Origin: Microcaldota archaeon
GTDB taxonomy: Archaea; Micrarchaeota; Micrarchaeia; Micrarchaeales; CABMGC01
Direction: 5' to 3'
DNA: 64,000 nucleotides
NCBI GenBank assembly: GCA_021802765.1
Contig: JAJZRI010000001.1
Location: 232,551-296,550 of the forward strand
The notes under the pieces: generated by a model
The model's database searches: none
What the model was told of the DNA's origin: nothing
The model's input: only the letters and a program-made list of their open reading frames with translations
Made by a program: the position numbers and the translations under genes
Shown here: piece by piece, positions 24,158 to 31,979 of the stretch
Layout: each line of letters starts with the position of its first letter
Position numbering within the stretch: position 1 is the first letter of the stretch

Positions 24158-24463
24158 TCAGGCCACATCTATGCTCTCTTCGGGGTATCCGAGGTTCAAA
24201 AGCGCCTTCTTCACGTTGTCCTTGTGCTCTCCCTGCAGCTCTATCATGCCGTTCTTGTAGGTACCTCCGCATGCAAGGACGCGCTTGAGCTCCTTTGCGG
24301 TCTTCTCGAGCTCCTCTCCGGATAGTCCGGTGACTACAGTCATATACTTCCGGAACTTCTTCTTCTCGAGATACACTTTTATCTTACGGTTGGTCTCCCT
24401 GTCAAGGATATCGCAAACACATATCTCCTTTGGCAGTCCGCACTTGGGGCATATCTCAGGCAT
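24158..24463 (-). CDS. Translation initiation factor aIF1 (SUI1)
   Basis: 101 residues. The N-terminal zinc-ribbon-like stretch PEICPKCGLPKEICVCD is followed by the SUI1 fold (YMTVVTGL ... LKRVLACGGTYKNGMIELQG). It promotes start-codon selection on the small subunit. The start overlaps the L29 stop as TAATG, so translation is coupled. It is the last gene of the S10-type operon here; S17, L14 and the rest are missing. Confidence 0.92.
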   Translation of the reverse strand: MPEICPKCGLPKEICVCDILDRETNRKIKVYLEKKKFRKYMTVVTGLSGEELEKTAKELKRVLACGGTYKNGMIELQGEHKDNVKKALLNLGYPEESIDVA

Positions 24464-24660
24464 TAGCTCGCAGCACCCCTCTCTTTAAGCAGTGTAAGTA
24501 TCTGTGCAACGGTTCTCTTCATCTCCTTTAGCTTGATCTTCTTGCTAGCCACTCCAGTAGAGCTTATGTTCCTCTTCTCTATGGCAAGATCTAGCTTGAG
24601 GTCCTTGAGCTTTCCGTTGAGGGCCTCTGTTGAAAGGGCCCTTAGGTCTTTTATCTTCAT
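24463..24660 (-). CDS. rpl29: Ribosomal protein uL29
   Basis: 65 residues from the ATG at 24660. KIKDLRALSTEALNGKLKDLKLDL and ASKKIKLKEMKRTVAQILTLLKER form the two-helix hairpin of L29. Located near the tunnel exit of the large subunit. It lies between S3 and aIF1, the standard archaeal order. Confidence 0.92.
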   Translation of the reverse strand: MKIKDLRALSTEALNGKLKDLKLDLAIEKRNISSTGVASKKIKLKEMKRTVAQILTLLKERGAAS

Positions 24661-24730
24661 CGTTATCAATCTACAAAGTAATTTTATCAGTTATGATATA
24701 AATGGCTTTCTGAGCCTTGCGGTTCATACA

Positions 24731-25366
24731 TCAGTTCGCCACTGTGGCATCCGCCTCAGCAACAACCGGCTTTGGCTTCTTCTGCTTCCCTGTAGGGAAC
24801 TTGGTTCCTGGCTGGGCTATCCTCACTTTTATGCCTATTGCGCCGTACTTAGGGTACGATGCTACTTTTGCCCCGTCCACAAGCGTTGTGACGTGGCCTG
24901 CAGTTGGGAGGTATCCGAGCCTTATCTTTATCTGCTTGGCCTTTGCACCCTTTGCGGCGAGCTTTCCGGTGGCTATTATCTCAGCGCCCATTGCGCCGTT
25001 GTCCATTATCTCCTTTATGGTTCCGTGGAGCAGCCTCCTTGCGTTTATCCCTCTCTCAAGGGAGTTCGCTATGTACTTGGCAACGAGCCTTGGCTCGAGC
25101 TTCTCGTTCTTGACCTCCGCTACGCTTATCTGGGGGTTTTCTATGTTGAATTTCTTCTTCATGCCCTCCGTAAGGCTGTTTATCGTCTCTCCGCCCCTTC
25201 CGATGACCTTTCCGGGATTTGTGACATATACTGTTATCCTGGTTATTATTGGTGTCTTCTGGATGTCCACCCTTGAGAATCCTGCCCTTGAAAGCTTCTT
25301 CTCTAGGTACTTGGATATGTTGTTCTTTATCATCAGATCCTCTATGAATTTTCGCTCTACTACCAT
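24731..25366 (-). CDS. rps3: Ribosomal protein uS3
   Basis: 211 residues from the ATG at 25366 (MVVERKFI). The KH domain loop NPGKVIGRGGETINSL binds RNA; the C-terminal domain has ERGINARRLLHGTIKEIMDNGAMG. The C-terminus ends in a Lys/Pro/Ala tail. Starts 5 bases after the L22 stop region. Confidence 0.95.
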   Translation of the reverse strand: MVVERKFIEDLMIKNNISKYLEKKLSRAGFSRVDIQKTPIITRITVYVTNPGKVIGRGGETINSLTEGMKKKFNIENPQISVAEVKNEKLEPRLVAKYIANSLERGINARRLLHGTIKEIMDNGAMGAEIIATGKLAAKGAKAKQIKIRLGYLPTAGHVTTLVDGAKVASYPKYGAIGIKVRIAQPGTKFPTGKQKKPKPVVAEADATVAN

Positions 25367-25370
25367 ATTA

Positions 25371-26057
25371 TCATGCTTTTTGTTCTGCTGTCGCCTCGGC
25401 CTTAGGCGCCTGTGCCTTAGGGGCATTCCCCTTTGGTGCTTCAATCTGGACCACTTTCTTTGACTCCTTTGCCTTCGGCTTGCTCTGTGACATTGCCTTC
25501 TGCTTGGTCCTTTGAGACTCGTTTATCCTCTTGCCCCTTGCCTTTATGAAGTATTTCATGTTCTTTGTGAGCTTGTCGGAATGCTGCTCTGCGAGCACTA
25601 TCTCTATCTTTGCGTATTCTATGTCGCTGTGGTTGGTTGCGGACATTCCGTACATTCCCCTGCCCCAGGCGATGCTTCCCTTGGAAGGATATCTCCTTTC
25701 TATCCTTGTCTTGTTGGCTGATGCGCTGACGACAAACATGTCCTGGGCATCCTTGCCCTTGTTTCCAGCATTTGCCATGGCGTTTGTAAGCGTCTTGAGA
25801 ACCTCGGAGGCGGCCTTTTCGGGATATCCTCCTTTCTGACCGCCAAGCTCGTGCCTTGACCCCATGTGCCTGTTGTGCCTCCTGTACGCGACTGGGGATT
25901 CCTTCTCTATGAAAAGCTCAAGAGCAGCAAGAGCATCAGTAGCCTTCAGGTATCTTATGGCGTCACATACTGCGCCGAGATCCTTATAGCTCGCATTGAC
26001 ATCGTAGCTCTGCGCTTTTACGAAATCATCGCCTTTCAAGTTGAATGAATAATTCAT
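25371..26057 (-). CDS. rpl22: Ribosomal protein uL22 with extended tail
   Basis: 228 residues, longer than usual for archaeal L22 (about 155). The core includes KGDDFVKAQSYDVNASYKDLGAVCDAIRY and the tunnel beta hairpin with HLD-like DIEYAKIEIVLAEQ. Residues after about 185 form a low-complexity Lys/Ala/Pro tail (KAQAPKAEATAEQKA). The start abuts S19. Confidence 0.94.
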   Translation of the reverse strand: MNYSFNLKGDDFVKAQSYDVNASYKDLGAVCDAIRYLKATDALAALELFIEKESPVAYRRHNRHMGSRHELGGQKGGYPEKAASEVLKTLTNAMANAGNKGKDAQDMFVVSASANKTRIERRYPSKGSIAWGRGMYGMSATNHSDIEYAKIEIVLAEQHSDKLTKNMKYFIKARGKRINESQRTKQKAMSQSKPKAKESKKVVQIEAPKGNAPKAQAPKAEATAEQKA

Positions 26058-26443
26058 TATTTCACCGCTAGGAACTTGCTTCCCCTTGTTGCCCTTATAC
26101 CAGGTGCAGAGTGCACTACGTGCTTTATCGGGATGGCGAACTCGCCGAGCCTGTGGCCTATCATCTCTGGGCCTATTGCAAGGTCCTGGAACTTTTTGCC
26201 GTCGTGAACGCCTATCTTGAGACCTACCCAGCTTGGAAGTATGACCGCCTCCCTGCTGTGCGTCTTTATCGCCTTTCCAGTCTGCTTTGCCTTCTCTATC
26301 TTCTTTATTATTGCCTTGTAGCTCGCGCTCATTCTCTTAATTGCCCTTCTGTTCCTCGACTTCATGAGCTTTGAGACGTCGTCAAGCTTCATTGCCTGAA
26401 GCTCCTCGATTGTCTTTCCCCTGAACGTGAATATTCTAGCCAT
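26057..26443 (-). CDS. rps19: Ribosomal protein uS19
   Basis: 128 residues from the ATG at 26443. Family pattern: REAVILPSWVGLKIGVHDGKKF followed by GHRLGEFAIP. It binds the head of the small subunit with S13. It begins 2 bases after the L2 stop. Confidence 0.95.
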   Translation of the reverse strand: MARIFTFRGKTIEELQAMKLDDVSKLMKSRNRRAIKRMSASYKAIIKKIEKAKQTGKAIKTHSREAVILPSWVGLKIGVHDGKKFQDLAIGPEMIGHRLGEFAIPIKHVVHSAPGIRATRGSKFLAVK

Positions 26444-26445
26444 AA

Positions 26446-27165
26446 TCAACCACTCTTTCGCCTTCCGACCCTCCTTGCGGCAATGTGCCCGACCTTTGAT
26501 CCTGGAGGCGCATGCCTTGAGACCATGCTTGACGCCCCTTTGTGGTGCTGCTTTCCTCCGAATGGGTGGTCAACAGGATTGGACTTGACCCCACGGTTGA
26601 CAGGCCATTTCTGATTTGTGGCATGCCATATGTAATGCGCCTTTCCGGCCTTCATTATCGGCTGGGATGTGAGGCCTCCGCCTGCTACGGCGCCTATCTG
26701 CGCCCTGCACGATGGATCCAGGTCTATTGCCTTCTTTGATGGAAGTAGAACATTGACAGTGTTTTCAAGGTGCGACTTTATAGTTGCATAGCCTCCTGCG
26801 ACGCGGGCCATCTTGCCGCCGTCGCCTGGCCTTGATTCTATATTATAAATGAGCATTCCGTCAGGTATGGATCCGAGAGGAAGTATGCTGCCGAGTGCGA
26901 CCTCTGCCTGATTTCCTTCGAATATACGATCGCCTATCTTTATCCCTTCAGGAGCAAATAGTATGTTTTCTGAAAAGTCCTCGTACCTTACCCTCATGAG
27001 TGGAGCGCTATGGCCAGGATCGTCTATGAATTCGACGACCTCTCCGATAGCCCTGCCTTCTATTGGCCTGCTCCTGAAATTAACGTCAGCCTTGAAGTGG
27101 TTTGGGGGCTTTCTGTATGCATTGCTTCCCTTTCCACGCCTTTGCTGCTTTAATCTCTTTCCCAT
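26446..27165 (-). CDS. rpl2: Ribosomal protein uL2
   Basis: 239 residues. KRLKQQRRGKGSNAYRKPP, SRPGDGGKMARVAGGYATI and the peptidyl-transferase proximal GVKSNPVDHPFGGKQHHKG are conserved. The conserved His in HPFGG is kept. Part of the S10-type operon. Confidence 0.96.
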   Translation of the reverse strand: MGKRLKQQRRGKGSNAYRKPPNHFKADVNFRSRPIEGRAIGEVVEFIDDPGHSAPLMRVRYEDFSENILFAPEGIKIGDRIFEGNQAEVALGSILPLGSIPDGMLIYNIESRPGDGGKMARVAGGYATIKSHLENTVNVLLPSKKAIDLDPSCRAQIGAVAGGGLTSQPIMKAGKAHYIWHATNQKWPVNRGVKSNPVDHPFGGKQHHKGASSMVSRHAPPGSKVGHIAARRVGRRKSG

Positions 27166-27182
27166 TTAGTCTTCACCATGAA

Positions 27183-27434
27183 TCATACTAATTTAAGCTT
27201 CCTTGCCACGTCAGAGGCCTTGAACTCAGGTTTTATCCTTATGTATGCCCTCTTAGTGTTATTCATTGTTATCTCGGTATTTATAGTAGCCACCTTCACT
27301 CCGAACGTCTCCTCGAACTCCTTCTTTATGGCACTCTTTGTGGACCTAAAATCACAGATGTAGCAGATAGTATTCATCCTGTCTATCATGTTAAGCGCCT
27401 TTTCGGTTGAAAGTGGATATATTAGTGCGTCCAT
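27183..27434 (-). CDS. rpl23: Ribosomal protein uL23
   Basis: 83 residues from the ATG at 27434 (MDALIYPLSTEKA). FRSTKSAIKKEFEETFGVKV is the conserved RNA-binding stretch. The protein sits at the tunnel exit and helps dock SRP. It starts 2 bases after the L4 stop. Confidence 0.94.
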   Translation of the reverse strand: MDALIYPLSTEKALNMIDRMNTICYICDFRSTKSAIKKEFEETFGVKVATINTEITMNNTKRAYIRIKPEFKASDVARKLKLV

Positions 27435-27436
27435 TC

Positions 27437-28243
27437 TTATCTCCTGCTCTTTATTGATCCGTTTGATAGCGCCTCTTCGATGCTCGAGACTGCGCCTTCT
27501 GTCCATATTGCCAGCCTTGGCTTTGCGCCTGGTGCTAGTTTTCCTACAGTAAGTTCATTGACCGCACAGACGTCAACTCCAGGTATATTTCTTCCCGCCT
27601 TGGAGATGCTGCCTGTGGATTTTGAGACTATGAGTACGCTGTTACGGAAATGCCTTTTGTTTGACAGCCTCTTTAGACCCTTTCTGAGCTGCGGCTTGTG
27701 CGACTTGCCGAGATCATCAGACAATCCCAGTGCGCCCAGAACTTTTATGAGCTCCTTGGTCTTTGCTATGGATTCAAGTTTGTCATCGACGACTATTGGA
27801 AGCTCCTTTGTCTGTACAAGATGCCTTGACAAAACCATGCCGGTATTTGATGATCCTGCTATTGCAGATTTTATTGCGAGAAGATACTCCTTCCTGTTTA
27901 TCAATTCCTCTATTCTTTTCTCTATCTTGTGTGGATGCGCTCTATGTCCCTTTGTTGCAGATGGAATCCTTCTTACATCTCCCTGAGCGCCGCCTCCGAG
28001 CTTCTGCCTGGGCCTTATTGCGATACCCATGTGCCTGCCCCTCCTGTATGCGGCACTGTACTTACCCACATACACTGCGGTGGTCTCGAATCCTGCCCTT
28101 ATGAAGTGCCCTTGAGGTTGATAATTTTGGCTCTGCTCAGAAAGCAGCGCCCTCCTTACGATATCCGCGCGGAATTCTCCGGCGAATACGCTAGGTAGAG
28201 TCGTGCTCTTTGAAACCTTGCCATCAAGTCCAAGTACGTTCAT
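27437..28243 (-). CDS. rpl4: Ribosomal protein uL4
   Basis: 268 residues, archaeal/eukaryotic L4 type. GRRGHMGI-like loop RRGRHMGIAIRPRQKLGGGAQG is the tunnel extension; IKSAIAGSS and GVDVCAVNELTVGKLAPGAKP follow. The start lies 1 base after the L3 stop. Confidence 0.95.
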   Translation of the reverse strand: MNVLGLDGKVSKSTTLPSVFAGEFRADIVRRALLSEQSQNYQPQGHFIRAGFETTAVYVGKYSAAYRRGRHMGIAIRPRQKLGGGAQGDVRRIPSATKGHRAHPHKIEKRIEELINRKEYLLAIKSAIAGSSNTGMVLSRHLVQTKELPIVVDDKLESIAKTKELIKVLGALGLSDDLGKSHKPQLRKGLKRLSNKRHFRNSVLIVSKSTGSISKAGRNIPGVDVCAVNELTVGKLAPGAKPRLAIWTEGAVSSIEEALSNGSIKSRR

Positions 28244-28244
28244 T

Positions 28245-29216
28245 TTATGCTCCCTGCTGCGTTGCAGTCGATATGTAGCTTATCTGAGGCTCCTTCCTCT
28301 GCGACTTGTTTCTTATCGACTTCCTGATCCTTACAAGCCTCTTTGCCGGCCCAGGTATTGAGCCATCAAGTATTATGAAATCATTCTTTACAAGCCCGTA
28401 GTTTATGAACCCGCCCTTTGCATTTACTGCGGCGGCATCCTTATCCGTGCCTATCTTGAGCACTCTCTTGTTGAGTTCTGTCCTGTAATTGTATCCCATA
28501 TGCCCTGAGTGCGGAACCGTGAACATCACCTTTGCAGGGTGCCATGGACCTAAAACTCCAAGATGTCTTATCTTTCCGGTCGCCTTCCTGACGTTCCTTG
28601 CGACACCGAATCGCTTTATAACTCCTGCCCATCCCTTTCCCTTGGATATGCTTATTGTATCTACGTAGTCTCCGACTCCAAGCACATCATTTATCTTAAT
28701 CTCCTTACCGAAGAACTTCTCCGCAAAGGCAAGCTTATCATTGACATCCTTGCCGCCTATTCCAAGCTCAAATCTCATTACCCTCTTGTTCCCAAAGCCC
28801 AAATTGCTTGCATCGAGGAAGGCAAGTGCTGATACATCAACATACTTTGACGTGTCCGCCTTAATCTTTGAAAGATCAGTATTGGCCTTATTTATCCCGA
28901 CCTTCTTGGCTAGTGCTGCATCATAAGCTTCGGAGGAAGGCTGCGTGTAGAGATATTTTGTATCGTAGAACCTTATTCCGTATATGTATACCTTTGGCAT
29001 CTCCAGGACAGTTACTGCTCTGGATATCTCGGTTCCCTTTGCAGGAGATGCGCTGTCATCAACCATCATTATGTGGGTCATTCCCGCCTTGAAGGCTACG
29101 GATCCTAGGAATCCCGGCTCGGCTGACCTTGGCCATGTTCTTACCCTTGGCATCTGGGCTTTGGCTCTCCTATGAGGCCAAAATTCCATTGAACCTTTGC
29201 GCATCTTCTGAGGCAT
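28245..29216 (-). CDS. rpl3: Ribosomal protein uL3
   Basis: 323 residues. It is the first gene of the operon. GSMEFWPHRRAKAQMPRVRTW opens the archaeal L3, and GHMGYNYRTELNKRVLKIG is the conserved W-finger region near the peptidyl transferase centre. A TATA box lies 45 bases upstream. Confidence 0.96.
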   Translation of the reverse strand: MPQKMRKGSMEFWPHRRAKAQMPRVRTWPRSAEPGFLGSVAFKAGMTHIMMVDDSASPAKGTEISRAVTVLEMPKVYIYGIRFYDTKYLYTQPSSEAYDAALAKKVGINKANTDLSKIKADTSKYVDVSALAFLDASNLGFGNKRVMRFELGIGGKDVNDKLAFAEKFFGKEIKINDVLGVGDYVDTISISKGKGWAGVIKRFGVARNVRKATGKIRHLGVLGPWHPAKVMFTVPHSGHMGYNYRTELNKRVLKIGTDKDAAAVNAKGGFINYGLVKNDFIILDGSIPGPAKRLVRIRKSIRNKSQRKEPQISYISTATQQGA

Positions 29217-29260
29217 GATAACCCCTAAGGAATTAGCATTCTAGTATTCTTTTGAGCAGA

Positions 29261-29268
29261 TTTATATA
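29261..29268 (-). promoter_or_regulatory. TATA box of the S10-type ribosomal operon
   Basis: TATATAAA on the minus strand, 45 bases before the L3 start, in the only AT-rich part of the intergenic region. The implied leader is about 20 bases and contains GGGGT. Confidence 0.55.
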
Positions 29269-29324
29269 CCTATTGCTGGCGTTTGGCTACCTTTGAATCC
29301 TGTCTTATTGCACCGGCGCAAACA

Positions 29325-30137
29325 TCAGTTCAGATGGCTGGCTATCATCGCGGCGAACCTGCTCTGGTTGACGCTGAGAGTGGAATTGAGAAGGGATATC
29401 TGCGCGAAGACAGTGGTGTTTGCAGTGTGTCCAAGTATTATTACCCCGTTAATCGCCGTGTTTGTCCCTGGATAGAGTGACGATGTTGCAGAGAATGAAT
29501 ATTCCATTGGACCGGATGTCAGGTTCACACCAACATCCGCGCTTGTTATGTTCTTGTTGGCCTTGAGCGCGGTCATGTTGAACGCATTATGATATATGCT
29601 CATGCCAACGGCATATACTGCGGCAGATTGACTGCTCTCAAGAATTAGCTCCTGGAGTCCGCCGTATGAATGCTTTGAGCTTGACGAATTATATGATATT
29701 AGGTAATCGGAAGTTATGTTGTATGAAGGGCTGCTTGGGAGCAGTCCTGCCGTCGCCGCGGCAACCTGCGCCGGGGTCGTCGCCTCGTAAGCATAATAGC
29801 CGCCGCTTCCTATGAGCGATGCCGCTTCCGAAGGGAGTATGAAGTACTTTGAAGCACTTACATTAATTTTTGTGGGAGATGAATTCACAATGGGCTGTGA
29901 TGGCACGGACTGGTTGTTTGATGTGAGCACGCTTGGCCTGGTCTGCGCCTTTACAAGGCTAGCAGAACCCGTCTTGAATCCGATCATGTAAAATACAACA
30001 GCAACGATTAGAAATGCAAGTATTATGCCGATCCAGATAAGGGGCTTGTCGCCTCCTGTTTTTGGGCTCTGGACTGACGCTGAGTTGTGGGCGGCCTTCT
30101 TGTGTGCTTCGAGATTGTGAGTTTGCTCTTCTACCAT
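29325..30137 (-). CDS. Membrane-anchored extracellular hypothetical protein
   Basis: 270 residues. A polar N-terminus (about 30 residues) is followed by one membrane helix (LIWIGIILAFLIVAVVFYMIG), then a Ser/Thr/Asn-rich exterior region with many N-x-S/T sites. Repeating elements around ILPSEAASLIGSGGYYAYEAT suggest a compact domain. Type II orientation expected. Not recognised. Confidence 0.65.
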   Translation of the reverse strand: MVEEQTHNLEAHKKAAHNSASVQSPKTGGDKPLIWIGIILAFLIVAVVFYMIGFKTGSASLVKAQTRPSVLTSNNQSVPSQPIVNSSPTKINVSASKYFILPSEAASLIGSGGYYAYEATTPAQVAAATAGLLPSSPSYNITSDYLISYNSSSSKHSYGGLQELILESSQSAAVYAVGMSIYHNAFNMTALKANKNITSADVGVNLTSGPMEYSFSATSSLYPGTNTAINGVIILGHTANTTVFAQISLLNSTLSVNQSRFAAMIASHLN

Positions 30138-30197
30138 GCTTACACCGGCAAGCTAGGATAAGTAGTTATAATATTTATATTGCTCGCTTGGTTTCGG

Positions 30198-30533
30198 TCA
30201 GGCCGCATGGTCACTTGCGCTCCTTCTACTCAAAAAATAACGCTTCCGGAGCATTTCGTCGACTTCGGCGTCAAGTTCTCTAATAACGGCATTGTAGACC
30301 GCGACTCTGCTTGATTTTGGTCGCTCGCCCCTAAGTGCCATCATTAATGGCGCTTCTCGCTTTGCCATTGTGATGTGGTACTCTGAAGGCAGGAGCAGCC
30401 TGGCGGCGGTTATCAGTCTTTTTGCGCCTTGCAGGTCGCTTTCAGGAATGAGAACCTGCGCGTCATTTACCAAAGACTTCACTATGTGCATCCTTTTTTT
30501 GAAGGACTTGTAGTTGTGCTTTTCCCTGTGCAT
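30198..30533 (-). CDS. Hypothetical basic helical protein
   Basis: 111 residues, rich in Arg, Lys and His. Its middle (LQGAKRLITAARLLLPSEYHITMAKREAPLMM) resembles a helical repeat; no domain recognised. About 80 bases separate it from HMG-CoA reductase. Confidence 0.55.
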   Translation of the reverse strand: MHREKHNYKSFKKRMHIVKSLVNDAQVLIPESDLQGAKRLITAARLLLPSEYHITMAKREAPLMMALRGERPKSSRVAVYNAVIRELDAEVDEMLRKRYFLSRRSASDHAA

Positions 30534-30613
30534 TTCCTCTAACTCATATCACGCGCTGTATTTTTGAAGTTTTTCTGCAAGTTCGGCATTTAGCATGCAT
30601 GCAAGGATGCGTC

Positions 30614-31858
30614 TTACTGCTTCTTGTTCCTTCCAAGCTTGCTATGCGCCTTGCCCAGATCCCTCGTTGCAAGGGCTGCGAGAAGGTTTAGTTCTCCGGC
30701 GAGCACCGCAGCGGCAATTATCTCGGCGAATTTCCTTGAATTGCTTCCTGGAGGATTTCCGGATCCGAAGACGTCCATTATCGAGAGGGCTTCGCCCTGC
30801 GTTGGAAGCCCCGTGCCTCCTCCGACAGTCCCGATCTCTAGTGAAGGAAGGGTGACAGAGATGTAAAGGTCATTTCCCCTAACTTCTGTTATTGTGTATC
30901 CGCTGCTGCTCTCTACCACCTGCGCTATATCCTGTCCGGTAGCTAGGAATATTGCTGCTATGCTGTTTGCAAAATGAGCATTGAATTGCGTAAGAGCCCC
31001 TGCAGTAGCGCTACCTATCCAGTTCTTTTTGTAATTCACGTTGTTTACTGCGGCGGCCTTGGTCTTTAGCACCTCTGCCAGAACTCTTTCACCTATCACC
31101 GCCTCTGCCACCACCGATTTACCCCTGCCTTCCAGCGCATTCACAAGGGATTGCTTCTTGTCAGAACAGAAGTTGCCGCTGACAGCAACAAGGGATATGC
31201 CCTCGAAGTTGTCTTCTATGTACCTGCAAGCAGCCTCTGTGGCTATGGTAGACATGTTCATCCCCATTGCATCCCCAGTATCATATGTGAATCTTAGGAA
31301 TACGTTGTTTCCCTGTATCTTTGGCTTTATGCCCTTTAGCCTGCCATGACTTGTAGTGCCCTGTGCCACGGCCTTTATATTGTCAAGATTCTTTGGCAGC
31401 CATTCCTTTACAAACCTCTGGGCATCAACGACGGAGTTGAGTTCGAATACGGGTCCTCGCGTCATGCCGTCCTCTATAACACGTGATATCGCACCTCCGC
31501 TGAGATTTATTGCCTTCATTCCGCGGCTGACGCTCGCTATAAGTGCGCCCTCGGTAGTTGCCATGGGTACAAGCGCATCGCCGATGAATTCTGCACCATT
31601 TACCTTTAATGGACCTGCCACGCCCAGCGGCACGCGAACCATCCCTATTACATTTTCTGCATTCTTGCCTTTAAGCAGTGAATAATCAGTTTCCTTTGAG
31701 GCCAGACTGCCCAACTTGATCTTGCATACCTTTGCGACGGCCAGTCTGCGTATCTCCACTTCTTCATTGGCATCTGGGGCAAACTTTTCTATCTGATGAA
31801 TCGGTATGCTCCCATTTGCAACCTCTTCGGCCACCTTATCCTTTTCCGATTCGTCCAT
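30614..31858 (-). CDS. hmgA: HMG-CoA reductase, class I
   Basis: 414 residues. Makes mevalonate from HMG-CoA with two NADPH, the committed step of archaeal lipid synthesis. Motifs present: ENVIGMVRVPLGVAGPL, TEGALIAS (catalytic E103), DAMGMN (196-201), SDKK (catalytic Lys 234/235), GQD (D310), GTVGGGT and LGKAHSKLGR (H405). The start at 31858 follows an AAGGAGG ribosome site by 9 bases; a further ATG at 31864 is too close to it. Confidence 0.96.
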   Translation of the reverse strand: MDESEKDKVAEEVANGSIPIHQIEKFAPDANEEVEIRRLAVAKVCKIKLGSLASKETDYSLLKGKNAENVIGMVRVPLGVAGPLKVNGAEFIGDALVPMATTEGALIASVSRGMKAINLSGGAISRVIEDGMTRGPVFELNSVVDAQRFVKEWLPKNLDNIKAVAQGTTSHGRLKGIKPKIQGNNVFLRFTYDTGDAMGMNMSTIATEAACRYIEDNFEGISLVAVSGNFCSDKKQSLVNALEGRGKSVVAEAVIGERVLAEVLKTKAAAVNNVNYKKNWIGSATAGALTQFNAHFANSIAAIFLATGQDIAQVVESSSGYTITEVRGNDLYISVTLPSLEIGTVGGGTGLPTQGEALSIMDVFGSGNPPGSNSRKFAEIIAAAVLAGELNLLAALATRDLGKAHSKLGRNKKQ

Positions 31859-31894
31859 AAGCATTTCCCTCCTTGATGTTGATTATATTTCTAC

Positions 31895-31950
31895 TATAAA
31901 AAGATAGGTACATGTTTGGCGATTGTCTAACCCAATTACGTGCTATTTAA
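31895..31950. promoter_or_regulatory. Divergent promoters between the two HMG-CoA reductase homologues
   Basis: The 121-base gap holds a minus-strand TTTTTATAG (about 31895-31904) that fits the first reductase with a short leader and ribosome site. A plus-strand TATTTAAAC (about 31943-31951) lies about 30 bases before the second homologue, which would be leaderless. Shared control is possible. Confidence 0.5.
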
Positions 31951-31979
31951 ACCAGCCGCTTTAAGCTATCCTTGATTCT

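Noticed and set aside
24533..25276. 247-codon frame antisense to S3 and L29
   Set aside because: Shadow of strongly biased ribosomal protein codons; it has no start signal and no family features.
29325..30137. Pilin identity for the anchored protein beside the ribosomal operon
   Set aside because: It has a long polar N-terminus and no QxSxE signal, so it is better described as a type II membrane protein.
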